A stretch of DNA of 64,000 nucleotides, from positions 62,001 through 126,000 of the forward strand of contig JANTUC010000015.1 of assembly GCA_026873275.1 (NCBI GenBank), read 5' to 3'. The translations under genes and the position numbers were made by a program. Positions within the stretch are counted from its first letter, which is position 1. Each line of letters starts with the position of its first letter. Below the pieces are notes generated by a model. That model was not told the origin of the DNA and made no database searches. It worked only from the letters and a program-made list of their open reading frames with translations. Positions 33,163 to 44,863 of the stretch are shown piece by piece. This DNA comes from Pseudopithomyces maydicus. Taxonomy: Eukaryota; Ascomycota; Dothideomycetes; Pleosporales; Didymosphaeriaceae.

Positions 33163-34936
33163 ATGATTTTGACGTCCCCTTATTTACTCTTCGGAGGGCT
33201 GGTATGTGGTCTTCTCTTCAACTTGTATGAGGGTATCTGAGAATCATTTTGGTGGTAACACCATATCGACTCAGCATGCTCGCGGAACTGCTCATACAGA
33301 CTGAGGTACGATTGTGAAGCTTCTAACCTTTTACAAGTTCATTCTCTATCGTCTCTACAAAATCTATTACAACCTTTACCTTCATCCGCTCGCTAGAATC
33401 CCGGGCCCCAAGCTCTACGCTGCATCGTGGATTCCTCGTCTCTGGAGACAACACATCAAAGGCAGCCACTACAAGGATCTAGTGAAGCTACACGACAAAT
33501 ACGGAATCATCGTACGTGTCGGTCCCGATGAGGTTTCCAATGCTACAGGTACCGCCTGGGATGCTATTGGTGGAGGATCCGTACAATATATGCGTGATTT
33601 GAACTTCTTCAGTGTCTCTCAGCTCCAGGTTGAAGGCAAGAGTTTCATCTCGCAAAACAAACGGGACCACCATGCCATCAGGAAGTTGTTGCTTCCAGCC
33701 TTCACTAGCAAGGCCTTTGCGCACCATGAAGACATTGTGCAAGAATGGCTCAGGAAGATGAACAAGAAGATTGAGGAGAAACCTGGTGAGGCTCTCAACT
33801 ATGAGCGACTGTTCACCTGGTTTGCCTTCGATGTGATGGGCGTGTTGAGCTTCGGAGAGGACTTTGGGTGCCTCGAGCACGATCGCAATCACCCATATCT
33901 ACATGCGGCTGAGGTCGGTGCTCCCTTCCTGTCTGTCATGCAGTGTCTACTCCGTTTCCCCATCACACGACCCCTCTACAACCTAGCTTTGTTGTTGCCA
34001 TGGATGGACTGGTGGAACAGTCTACGTGAGGTATCCGACGAGACGGCCGCAAAGTGGCTGCAGAAGGCCGAAGAGGATGTCTTGGAGGAAGACCGAGGAG
34101 ACATCATGAGTACGATCTACAAAGGTATGAAGGACAAGAAGGACCCTATCACTCGTATGCAAGCTCTGGATGTCGCATCGATCTTGGTGCTTTCCGGCAG
34201 CGAAGCAACGCCGATTCTCATGACAGCTATGATGTGGAATATTCTATCCGTGCCTCGCGTGTACGAGCGTGTGAAGCACGAGATCCGCCACTCGGGTATC
34301 TTCAAGAGTGAGGCCGATATTACGGCTGCCAACAGTGACAAGATGAGGTACATGGATGCCTGTATCCAAGAGTCGCTCAGGACAGATACGCCCTTTGCTA
34401 CAACTATCCCCCGCGTTGTACCCCCCGGTGGTGGTGTTATAGATGGGTTTTGGCTACCTGAAGGTGTAAGTACATGGCTCCAGAGTATCACGTCCCCTCT
34501 AACACAGATCTCGCAGACTACATGCGGAGTACCGCATTATACTGCTGGTCACTGGGAATACAACTTTACAGACCCCGACCAGTTTGTACCCGAACGTTGG
34601 TTGCCCGACGAACGTGATGCCAGATACGCAAACGACAAGAGAGATGCCTTCAGGCCATTTGCCAAGGGCAGTTTGGACTGCATCGGAAAACGGTATATTG
34701 CCACTATCCTCAAGCCATAAGATTTATGTCGCTGACCTTTTGCCTCCAGTTTTGTTTATCACGAGGTTCGCATGGCGTTTGCGGCTCTGTTCTGGAATTT
34801 TGACTTCGAGCTCGCGCCTCAATCGGTGCACTGGGATAAAGGCCATGTGGCTGAATATATACAAATCATTCGTCAGAAGAGGGCGTTGTATGTCAAGGCC
34901 AAGCCTAGGGACTTCTCTGCCGAAGTCAAAGCCTGA
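33163..34936 (+). CDS. cytochrome P450 in the terpene cluster
   Basis: Four exons: 33163-33232, 33306-34465, 34517-34692, 34750-34936; 530 residues, all junctions in frame. A hydrophobic N-terminus (YLLFGGLVCGLLFNLY) and a second hydrophobic stretch lead to LYLHPLARIPGPK. The I-helix is SGSEAT (about 320-325), ExxR is ESLR (about 379-382) and PERW is present. The heme loop reads FAKGSLDCIG with Cys at about 465: Phe, Gly, Cys and Gly are kept, but the Arg two before Cys, which usually contacts a heme propionate, is Leu. It is most likely a microsomal oxidase acting on the terpene made by the divergent synthase. The small first exon was chosen because it alone supplies the membrane anchor in frame. 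Confidence 0.9.
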
Positions 34937-35781
34937 TCGGGCTGATAGTCCCCGTATCGGCGTGATCTAGCGTGATCATGGGCTCTTATGCACCCAGCTT
35001 ATCAATCTCTATGATAGTCAGCGTATCGCATGATTGGAGAGGATGGCGGTAGTATAGCTAGGCTACGACGAATACGAATATTTAAAAAGGATACACCAAC
35101 TGCGATGTTGAGTTTGTGTACTAAGTTCCTATCCTTTGATACCGTGAATTTTAACTGGTACATGCATGTAATTCATACACGACCAAAACAATTCGTCACA
35201 AGTTGATGCGCATGCGTGGTGGGTTAGGGGGACGCGTCATAATGCAGATCAGATACGAGAACAGATTACCGAACGCTGAAACCTCAGAGACGTTTCTATT
35301 CGCCACCAAAACGCACGAAATGCAACATTAAGGATCAGTGCCCCCGAATTTCAAGATCATTCCCGCTCCTATCTCTCAATAACCCCTTTGCGAACACCGA
35401 TATAGTGCACGCCTCGTGCACTGGCCAGTGTCAGAAACACTCGCAGCGCCACATCTGTAAATTTAGGATGGGCTGACCAGCACTCAGATCCTTCGCGCGT
35501 TCACTAAGACTCTTACTTTCCGTCCTACCTCGAGCTATGGAAGCCACTATTCAGCCACCTTCGCAACGTGGGCCGAGCCCATTCCAGCCTCGATGTCGCG
35601 TGGACTTGAGCCCCCAATCAGTGAATGTTTCAGGAGCTCGCTAATCTGTTCAGAGACGTCGGCGTTGGGAGTGTCAGAGGGAATGCACGAGTACAAAATA
35701 CCATAGCCTCCGCACAGATGTATGAGGTATAAGTGCTTTATTCTTCCTCCCGGTCTTCCGGTACCCGTCCTATCCTCCCCT
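34937..35781. other. intergenic region
   Basis: P450 3' flank and promoter of the PQQ-like gene; no gene recognised. Confidence 0.55.
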
Positions 35782-37446
35782 ATGTTTTTCTCGTATATAC
35801 CGGCTCTGTTGAGTCTCTTTGCATTTGCACAAGCGCACGTTATCTCGAGCCGGCAATCAGTCGGGGCGGAGTCCATAGGTACGCAATGGTCAGGCTGGGG
35901 TGGCAACACCTACAACAATAGATGGGCTGCACAGAACAGAGACGTCACGGCGCGCAGTGTTGTCTCTGCTGTTGATCACTGCAATATAAGTTATCCAGTC
36001 GGTGTCAGCGCGACGCCAGTTCTCTCAGACAATGTGGCCTACTTTCCCACGTGGAATGGCTCGTTTGTAGCCCTCAACTATCATTCTTGCAAGATCGAAT
36101 GGTCGGTCAACGTCTCTTCAATCATCGAATCATATGCCAAGATATCTACCTTCCAGGCTGCAAATACGCGCGCGGTGTCCCGGACTAGCCCTCAAGTAAA
36201 CGGAAACGTCGTCTACTTTGGAACTCTGACACATGCCCTTGTTGTGGCTCTAGACAAGAAGACAGGAGGAACACTAGGCACTTACCAGCTTGATAGCAAT
36301 CCAGTTGCCGTGGTTACCATGTCTCCTACATTCTACGACGGCAAGCTCTTCATAGGCACATCAAGCGTCGAGACCAGTGTCACCAAAGATGCCAACTATC
36401 CATGCTGCTCCTTTGTTGGACAGATGTTTGCTTTGTCGTTCAACAGGGCCACCAAAAAATTCAAGGTCCAGTGGAGTGTCAAATCTATCCCCGTTTCTCA
36501 ACACAGCCAAGGTTGGGCTGGTGCCTCTTTCTGGGGTAGCCAGCCATCCATCGATCCTACTCGTCGCCAGGTCTTCGTAGGAACAGGAAACTCGTATCTT
36601 TCTTCGAACGCTAGTGTCCAGTGCCAAAAAGACGTGAGCCCCGCTGTCACTCCATACAGCCTGCACGACGACACTTGTCTTCCGAAGGATGTCTGGCAAG
36701 ACTCTATACTTTCCATCAATATCGATAGTGGGAAAGTAAATTGGGTGCACCAACGGCCTGGTGTCGACGTATTCACAGCAGCATGCGGGTATCCGGGCAA
36801 GCTGCCGCAGAACACAGCGTCATGCCCCGCGATCCCTGGTACCAATTCCGACTTTGGCATGGCCCCGGTCTATGTGCCCACCCGAGATGCGATCGTAGTA
36901 GGGCGGAAGAACGGCGACTTGCATTCCATCTCGGCTAGGAATGGGAAGCTTCTCTGGACAACGTCGACCGGTCCTGACGGTATCAATGGCGGATTAAGCT
37001 GGGGCATCGCAGCTGACGACAATCGAGTCTACTTCACTACCATCAACTCTGAATACCGAACGTGGCAACTACAGCCCTCCGGAGTCAGTGTCAACAGAAG
37101 CGCTTACGGTGCGGCGTCTCTCTCCGATGGAAAGATCCTGTGGCAGACCGCTGTTCCGAATAATGGGATCTCGATGGGGCCGCCTGCAGTCGTTGGGGAT
37201 CTCATCTTGGTTGCGCGTACAGGACAGGATCCCACGGGAACTTCGAAGTACGATCAATCGCAAGGTGGATTGGTGGCTCTCAGCAAGAACAACGGGCAGC
37301 TAGTCAACGATCGCATGTTGACGACGAATTTCCACGGTGGAGTTGCACTTGATGGACCGTATGTTCTGTTTGGTACTGGCTACAGTGGACCAGGCGCTGC
37401 TGCAACGGTGCCGGGAGGGTTCCATGTCTTGAAGACGAGGAAATAG
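35782..37446 (+). CDS. secreted PQQ-type beta-propeller oxidoreductase-like protein
   Basis: Intronless, 554 residues. The signal peptide is MFFSYIPALLSLFAFAQA. The rest is a quinoprotein-alcohol-dehydrogenase-like propeller: WSGWGGNTYNNRWA at the start, then repeats of the type VVALDKKTGGTLGTYQLD, VGRKNGDLHSISARNGKLLW, AASLSDGKILWQ and GLVALSKNNGQLV, each with the G-x-L/I-x-W tryptophan-docking signature. An adjacent Cys pair is present (YPCCSF). The overall match is to polyvinyl-alcohol-dehydrogenase-like and related fungal PQQ-fold proteins. Whether it binds PQQ is not shown by sequence alone. It follows the cluster P450 on the same strand, so it may oxidise an exported alcohol of the pathway, or simply be a neighbour. 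Confidence 0.85.
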   Translation: MFFSYIPALLSLFAFAQAHVISSRQSVGAESIGTQWSGWGGNTYNNRWAAQNRDVTARSVVSAVDHCNISYPVGVSATPVLSDNVAYFPTWNGSFVALNYHSCKIEWSVNVSSIIESYAKISTFQAANTRAVSRTSPQVNGNVVYFGTLTHALVVALDKKTGGTLGTYQLDSNPVAVVTMSPTFYDGKLFIGTSSVETSVTKDANYPCCSFVGQMFALSFNRATKKFKVQWSVKSIPVSQHSQGWAGASFWGSQPSIDPTRRQVFVGTGNSYLSSNASVQCQKDVSPAVTPYSLHDDTCLPKDVWQDSILSINIDSGKVNWVHQRPGVDVFTAACGYPGKLPQNTASCPAIPGTNSDFGMAPVYVPTRDAIVVGRKNGDLHSISARNGKLLWTTSTGPDGINGGLSWGIAADDNRVYFTTINSEYRTWQLQPSGVSVNRSAYGAASLSDGKILWQTAVPNNGISMGPPAVVGDLILVARTGQDPTGTSKYDQSQGGLVALSKNNGQLVNDRMLTTNFHGGVALDGPYVLFGTGYSGPGAAATVPGGFHVLKTRK

Positions 37447-39158
37447 ATGTTTTTTCCTTGGGTGGTTATCTGTTTCTTTAGAACGAAAAGGGCGACCTTG
37501 ATGTTTTGTATTTCTACATAGCTGTGGGTGTATTGTTGCCATGCTGTGTTTCGATTTTTGAAAAGCTTGGCAGCAGAGTATATATATTATTGCCATAGCT
37601 GAATTAATTAGATTCTCAAGAACCAGTCACCATTCCCAAGTGGGATATTCAAGCTCGAAGAGAATTGCAAATGGACCGCTTAAACATGCTTTCCGCGCCC
37701 TTATTAATTATATTTACCCTCCCCTGTTTGGTGTATTATTCTGTTACTTATAATTGTTAGATTTGTTGCGTCTAGTTTGCCCTTAGTGGCTGGAGTCGGC
37801 ATGACCTGTACAGGTTCGAACGACGTTAATTAACCACTGTAACACTGTAATAAACTGCTTAGCTTTTAGCAATGTATGCAGAAGATTAAAAGCATTACTT
37901 AGAAGAGACACCAATCTGGCGGCATCCTCTCATGACAATTTTCAGACTCACTGGTGTTATTTTTGCGATTGAGCCGTAAGGGTGTTCGTAGAGCTGTGAG
38001 AAGAGAATCGCAACGTGGCTGCACTTACTTGTAGACTACAAGGGCAAACACCAGTTCAATAACTAAATATCCGTCCTAAACCTCACCCATAGAATCCTCT
38101 CTCCATTTTGGTCGTGTTCTTTACGAATTCGAAGATATCGCATCGGCGGATCTCACATACCACCCGCGTTCGGTCCTGCTTAGTCATCGTATACAATTTC
38201 TTCCCCAACACAAGTTATTAGCAACGCAGCATATGTCAAACTCCACTACTTGTTTATATCTATTTGCATTAGCTAAATCGCAGCCCCACTCCCGAACGCC
38301 ATCACGCCTAGCGTTCACCACCAGGACTTCATATCCCCTTCTGGACCCATGCCATGTTCGCGGTCGGACCGATATTCAATCTACAGTGGAGGAGGTTATA
38401 CCAGTCTTATAAATCAACCAATATTCCAGGTTCTTTTTTGTGGTGATGCACCCCACGTAGTTTATGCAGGCACCGCAAATGGCAGGATACTCGTCCTTGT
38501 CGTTCGACGAGCGTCCGCGCGTGATTGGTTGGTAGGGAGCTGCGACGTTGTCACGCCAGAACTAGCTCCGATTGCGACGCGTCCGAAACGGTGGGTATGG
38601 GGGAAAGGGACGTGGTTCGTCGGTGCGCTGGAATTCGGCGTACAGACGGTTGGAGGGAGAGGTGTACTTTGGCTTCCTATTCGATGTGAAGATTCCTTAG
38701 GTGGACTTTTGGCCTGCAAGTGTACAGACGTGTTCATCGAGGTTCAAGGGCCACTGGCAACTCATCCCAGACATTTAGGATCCTCAGGTTGTACCGCTCT
38801 CGTGCCTACGACGCACCGTCGCAGAGATAAGAAGCGTACCCCGCCTGTCGTTCACGGTCGCATTTATGTCGCCATCGGCATGGTTTAGCGGTCCTGCGAC
38901 GCATCACAGTGGGCGCACACTGTTGAACAGTGGGTTCGCCACTCTTTCGCGATTTATGGCTGTATGTTGTGATACGTAACAGCGAGGTGGCTGGTCTTGG
39001 TCCTCGTTTTACGCCTGGCAATCTAGTACATATAAAACTTATCCGGTGCCCGTCGAGCTGGATGGTGCCTCAGGCGCGTCGCATATATACCTACCCTCGT
39101 GCAGTCTTCTTGAGCGTGTATTCTGCTTTCTATCCGGGGGATACTACCGGTACTCGTC
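37447..39158. other. intergenic region
   Basis: AT-rich to about 38250, then GC-richer. A 179-codon ATG frame at 38349-38888 has no recognisable motif and odd composition; it is treated as chance. The permease promoter should lie in the last few hundred bases. Confidence 0.5.
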
Positions 39159-41228
39159 ATGTCGTTTTTTCGGTCTCGGTTTCGCGGCGGTGCAAAGGGG
39201 GATGGGGCGACGACTACGGCTGTTCGTGAAGCAAATGAGATTAGCGATGGCGACTTGACGTATGTTGCGGAGCAAGGTGGTAACGATACATTGCCTTCCT
39301 ATCAAGAGGCTATTGGAGCACCTGTTGAGAGCCAGTCGCCATTTGGGTATGCCGTTGGTCCGGTCACCATTATTTTTTTGAACATCAGCAAGATGGTAGG
39401 GACGGGTGTTTACTCGACTCGTAAGCGTGCACTCCGCCCTTTTATAGTCGATGCAGGTACTGATCGGTGAATCTAGCATCGGCCATCCTAGCCGGAACAG
39501 GGTCCGTGGGATTGAGCCTGATATTCTGGTTCATCGGTTACATCGTTTCGCTGTCGTCGCTGGCAGTGTACTTGGAATTCGCATCGTATTTTCCCAGTCG
39601 CTCTGGCTCTGAAGTCGTGTACTTGGAGCAGGCGTACCCGCGGCCACGATATTTTTCCCAATCGCCTTTGCGGTGCAGTCTGTTATTTTGTCTTTCAGCA
39701 GTGGTAACGCTATTGGTATGTTCAACCTTATCATCCGCAACAATGGAATACTCACTATAGGGCAGTTCTGGCGAAATACCTCTTCGCGATGAACGGCCAC
39801 ACACCTTCCAACTGGGAGCTGAAAGGTGCCGCCATTGCCGGCTACACAGTTGCCACGCTGCGTATGTATCCGCGCGATTCCATTCTAACCGCAAAGTAAA
39901 ATAACACGCACCAGTTCTCACCTTCCACACCCGCTTCTCCTACATGCTCTCCAACGGCATCGGAGCAGTGAAAGTCCTCACACTGATATTCATCGCCATA
40001 CTAGGCTTCGTCGTTCTAGGCGGCAACACCAAAGTCGAGGACCCCGGGCTAAATTTCCGCGATTCCTTCGCCGGAACCGCGACTGCCTACGGAGCTACAA
40101 ACGCCATCTACAGGCTCGTGTTTTCGTACGCGGGGTACGAGAATGCTTTCAACGTGGTCAACGAAGTCAGGAATCCGATCAAGAAGCTCAAGAAGCATGC
40201 ATTCATTGCTTTGACCGTCGTGGCTATATTGTACATGCTGGCGAACGTGGCGTACTTTTCTGCTGGTATGGCACGGCTCGGGCGCTGAGGGGGAGACATG
40301 TTACTAATAGGCGCATAGTTCCGAAAGCTGAGTTGCTCAAGTCGAAGGAGATATCGGCCGCGCTGTTCTTCAAACACTCTCTAGGCTCCAGCGGTGCTGT
40401 CAAAGGCCTCAACTTCCTCATCGCCTTGTCATCCTTCGGCAATCTCGTTGCCGTGTTGCTGGGCCAGTCGCGATTGATCCGAGAGTGCGGAAGACAGGGT
40501 GTTCTCCCATTTCCCAGATTCTGGGCCAGCACCAGACCTTTTGGAACGCCTCTTGGGCCTTACACTGTCAAGTGGTTTTTGACGGTAATCATGATCGTCG
40601 CGCCACCTGCCGGTGATGCTTTCAACTTCAGTAAGAGCTCTCATACGCTTGAAGTACAGTGCTAACAGATGCTAGTCGTCGACCTCCAAGTCTACCCTGA
40701 TGCACTATTCAAACTGGCCATGGTAATCGGGTTGCTACTAGTGCGCCGCTCTCGAACCCGCCTCAACCTGGGCCCCAGCGATTTTCGCGCCTGGGACTTC
40801 GTCGTGTACTTCAACGTGCTGGTGCAAATATACCTAGTCGTCATGCCATGGTACCCACCGTCGACCGGCCGCTACGGCGGCGACGTCAGCTTCTGGTACG
40901 GAACGTACATCGTGGTCGGGATCTCAATGTAAGCTCGACTGGACTGTCTGGATGTAGCAAACACTGACGTTTGAACAGTATCGTTATCTGCGGTCTTTAC
41001 TATGTTGCGTGGATATACGTGCTCCCAAGGTTCGGCAAGTACAGTATCCGTCAGGAGATCATTGTGCTGGAAGATGGCGCGCAGACGCATTCGCTTGTTA
41101 AGATACCTCTGAGTCAGTTGGACGAGTGGGAGGCAACGCATGATGCTGCGGGGAGGAAGCTGGATGCGGATAGTGGATCGGACATACACGGGACCTCGAA
41201 CACGACCATTGAAGGCGAGAAGGCTTGA
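39159..41228 (+). CDS. Mup1-like amino-acid permease (LAT/APC family; one frameshift in this sequence)
   Basis: Seven exons: 39159-39420, 39477-39715, 39766-39861, 39915-40265, 40319-40630, 40676-40928, 40979-41228; about 587 residues after one correction. Signature stretches are VTIIFLNISKMVGTGVYST, SAILAGTGSVGLSLIFW, YLEQAYPRPR, YAGYENAFNVVNEVRNPIKK and LSSFGNLVAVLLGQSRLI, as in yeast methionine permease Mup1 and related fungal transporters. It should be a plasma-membrane proton symporter for methionine or another neutral amino acid, with 12 helices. Six short introns (45-56 bp) join perfectly, but exon 2 needs one extra T in the five-T run at 39652-39656 to read FFPIAFAVQSVILSFSSGNA instead of a dead frame. 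It converges on the GH78 gene. Confidence 0.88.
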
Positions 41229-41328
41229 ATATGCTACGAGAGAGTAGTTGCGTCTGCGGTCTCTTACAGGACAAATAATATACACTGTCTGAACGTAATT
41301 TGATGAACAATTGAAGATGCCATAGAAA

Positions 41329-43808
41329 TCAAACCTCGTACGACAAGACGAAATCTTCCCTCCAGTAACAGCGAACGTCCCGTTCCCTCCAACAACCTCG
41401 CCATTAATCCTGAAAATCCCAGAACAATTTTTGACCTGCGGCACAACCACCTCACCCACAGTACCCCTCGGACTCACAACCTCAATCCTCCTAATCACCG
41501 ACCCCGTCGCGTTCCACTTAACAGAAACACTGCCCCCCGGCACAGGGAACCGTCCCCTCGCCCACTCCAACCCAAGCGTGAGCGGCTCCACCCGCCACTC
41601 CTTATACCCCGGCGCCACCGCCTTGACACCCAGAACATGCTCGCTGAGCTCCCCCGTCGGCCCAGCAGCCCACCCGTGACAAAGACTCGTCGTCCTCCCG
41701 AGCGCCGGTCTCCCTTCCGCATCCAGCGTCTCCCAGAAGCATCCCGTGTAGTTAGCTCCCGCGGGGTCCGCCATAGGCGCCCACAAGGTCTTCAGAAGCT
41801 CCAGTGCAGTCGCGCTATCTTTGCTCTCTAGTGCGGCGCGCAGGTGGTACGCAGATGCGTAGGGGCTGATGAACTTTGCGAAGCCGGCGTCCGTTGCTCC
41901 TTGGGAGAATGCGAGCGGGCCGGTGGGTGTGGCGAGTTGGTTGAGGGTGGCCAGGACGCGGGAGGAGGTGTGGTTGGAGGTTGTGACGGCGGCGAGGATG
42001 GCTAGTGCGTTTGAGTCCTGCGCGAAGCCGTGTTGGATTTCTTGTGAGAGGTAGTATGCGTTGAGGGTGTCTGACCAGAGGGTGGTGTCGATTGCGATTC
42101 TGAGGGCGTCGAGGCGCGAGGTGTAGGGCTTTGTGTCGATGGCGGCGTCGGCGAGGAGGGGGATGCTTTCTTGGAGGGCGTAGGCGTAGACTAGGTTGAA
42201 TTTGGATACGATGCCGACTTGGGGTGCGTCGTAGTAGTTCCAGTCGCCGCTGAGGATGGGGTTGCTGATGTTCAGGAGGCCGCTTTGGGGGAGAATCTGA
42301 GAATGTGCCCAGTCTAACATGCGTACGGCTTTGGGTGCCCATTCTGCGGGTATGTCGGCATCGCCGGTACGCTTGTAGTAGTTTGCGGCTGCAGTGAGAA
42401 GATTGAAAGAGTAGCCAATGAGACCAGTGATGTTGGCATCGACGGGTGTAGAGAGCGGCTCTTGCTGGATCTTTGCTGTGGGTGAGAAGAATCCCGGGGT
42501 CAACTGATATGAACCGAGAAGGTCAAGTGTACCTTTTAGATAGCTAACACCATATGTACTCGCCAGCGAAGCTACCAATGCGATATCAAGATCGCCGGCA
42601 TACGCGATGCGGTCACGCTTCGAGCCGTCAACGGTAGTGTCGTGCGGATTTGTCCCCATCTGGAAATCAGGAAGAAAACTCTCGTCCGTGAGAGACGCGG
42701 AGTATATCTCCTCTCCAGTCAAAGTGGTCGCGATGAGATCCCGGAAGATGGCAGACTGGCCCAGCGACGCGCCCAACCCGAACGAGCCAGCAAAAGCTGA
42801 GGTCTGCGAAAATTGCAAGACCGGAACGCTGTCGACGGAAATAGCGATTTCAGTCATATTGACAACCGCTTCCACTTTATGCCACGCTCCAAGAGTCACA
42901 TTAGATGGGAGCGTCGCCGATTCCAGCAAAGTACCCTCTTCAGTAGATCCGAAGTGCGCCGAGATAGCCCCATCCGCAATGTTACAAAAGATGTAGATAC
43001 CAGAGTTCAAAGTATCAGCCAAGACCGAGAACGCAAATCCTTTCGCAAGCGGCTTGACCTCGAATGCAAGTCGGTATTGCATCAGCGTAGCCGCAACACT
43101 ACCAGCCAGCGATTGAGGCGCTTGGCTTTCGACCCGAGATCCCTCAGACGAGACCTGCCAGAAGGCGGGAATCGTGTTCGCGGGAATATCGTTCATCTGG
43201 ACTGTCCTCGCCCCAACTTTCCAGATCCGATTCAGATCTTCGTCCGAGCTTTCGAAGTACCCCGGTAACTCATCGAGAGGCGTGGTCGGGATCGTGGGTT
43301 CTACGCCGATGTTACCCAAGACCAGTTCGCCTGCTGTCGAGATGTTGAGCTTTTGGTACCGGAAGCCTCCCTGGATTAGTCTGTTGGTGTGATTCGACGG
43401 CCCGGTGATGTTGTAACTGTTCACTCTGTACGTGTCCATCGCAGCGGCTAGAGCGAGTGGACCATCGCTCTTTGATAGAGGTCAGCGGGTTGCTCTGAAC
43501 ACTTTTAGAGAAACACTTGCCATGTAAAAGCTATCCAAGACAGCCCTCGTCTCGCTATATGTGATCTCGAGCACAGACGTATCGCCAGTAGCGGAGAGGA
43601 CCTGGAAAGTGGGATGGCCCTCCACATTCGCGCCGTAATCGAGCACGACCACGCCCGGGGCCGAAGCAGTCCCTTTGAGCGTGACGGTACCATTTGATCC
43701 GTAAATCACTGCCAGACTCCCGTTGCCATGATTAGGATGAGGTTGGGAAGTTGCTGCAACTTGACTGGCTGTGAGCCAAGCCAGCAGAACGGACTTAGGA
43801 ACCAGCAT
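41329..43808 (-). CDS. secreted GH78 alpha-L-rhamnosidase (probable C-terminal frameshift in this sequence)
   Basis: Exon 1 is 43808-43521 and exon 2 is 43469-41329, about 809 residues. The signal peptide is MLVPKSVLLAWLTASQVAA. The fold follows fungal GH78: N-terminal beta domains, an inserted concanavalin-like segment (about 275-340), then the (alpha/alpha)6 barrel with ISNPILSGDWNYYDAP, FAQDSNALAIL, CFWETLDAEGRP and SLCHGWAAGPTGEL. The enzyme releases terminal L-rhamnose from plant glycosides or pectin. The 51-bp intron begins GCAAGT, a GC-AG intron. Uncorrected, the frame runs past to 40872, overlapping the convergent permease; adding one base at the CCC at 41358-41360 gives a natural end (DFVLSYEV, stop at 41329), which I prefer. 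Confidence 0.88.
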
Positions 43809-44863
43809 GGTATGCCCTCGACGCTCTCAACGGAAAGTAAGAACCCGAAAGTAAGAAAAAAGCAAGAGAGCGTCGATGAAGCCACACTTCGCGGGCCGTG
43901 GCTCAGCTTTTAAACCCAAAGCCCCAGGCTCTAGTCGACCCTACGCCGAGATACCCGTCCGCATCACCACGCACGCAACGAACGTGCACATGGCTATAGC
44001 GCAGCACCGTTATTCCAAAATGACATAGATCTTGCTTTAGTGCAAGCGTCCCTCGGGGATTTATCTGCCCTAGCGAGTGTCAAGTTATGCGTTTTGGCTG
44101 GCCCCACTGTTTGCGTATGCGTGTTGTCGTATAGCGCGTAAAGGATTGGATGGCGTTGATTTCGAGGGGTGTAGAGGCTAGGCTAGCCGTATTAGACGTA
44201 AGCTTTTTGTGTATAAGTAGGTAGACCCGTGGCCCTAGTTTGGGAGAACTGACTAGTGGCGCAGGAGAACCAAGGGATGGCCTGGTTGGTAGGTGTAAGG
44301 CTGTGTTAGGGTGCGTATCTGCGCGTATATATATACGCCACCGCGAAATGGGTAGACTATGCATACTATTTCAGCTTGAATTGATGATGCATCTATGATA
44401 CCTTCTATTATCAGTCTTTCGGTGTTTCATTAATGTTGTGGGGGGATGTGATAGCCAGATCGTATTCATAACAGATCTATGGTAGATCACATACAACAGT
44501 TCTTTCCATCAATTAGAGGGACACCAGAACAATTGATAAGACACGATCATGCCGGGTCATTCATTGTGCAGTTCCGGATTCATTGAATGATCTCGTAGGG
44601 TAGCGGTGCGAATAAGCTCGAGAAGTACGACACACAAGCCCCCATTGCACCTTCCCCCAAAGCCTCTCCTCCGACCTACCTCCACTGCAACCCACACCGC
44701 ACGCTTCGAAACGTCACCCAATACATCGCAACAGCGCACTCCACACAGCAAACACCCACTATGCAAACCCCCACACAACCATTCCTTATTTTATTTTATT
44801 TCATCTTATTCATTTTTATTATCAACATCCCCTGTCCCTCTCCCTCTCCCTCTCCCTGCACGA
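43809..44863. other. intergenic region
   Basis: GH78 promoter and the 3' flank of the minus-strand mccB gene; no gene recognised. A CCTCTC-type low-complexity tract lies near 44833-44860. Confidence 0.55.

Noticed and set aside
37775..37840. GGTTCGAA-containing stretch suggesting a tRNA gene
   Set aside because: The B-box lacks the following TCC-type match and no cloverleaf or A-box could be paired.
38349..38888. 179-codon open frame upstream of the permease
   Set aside because: No domain, signal or splice support, odd residue composition, and it lies in a promoter-like region.
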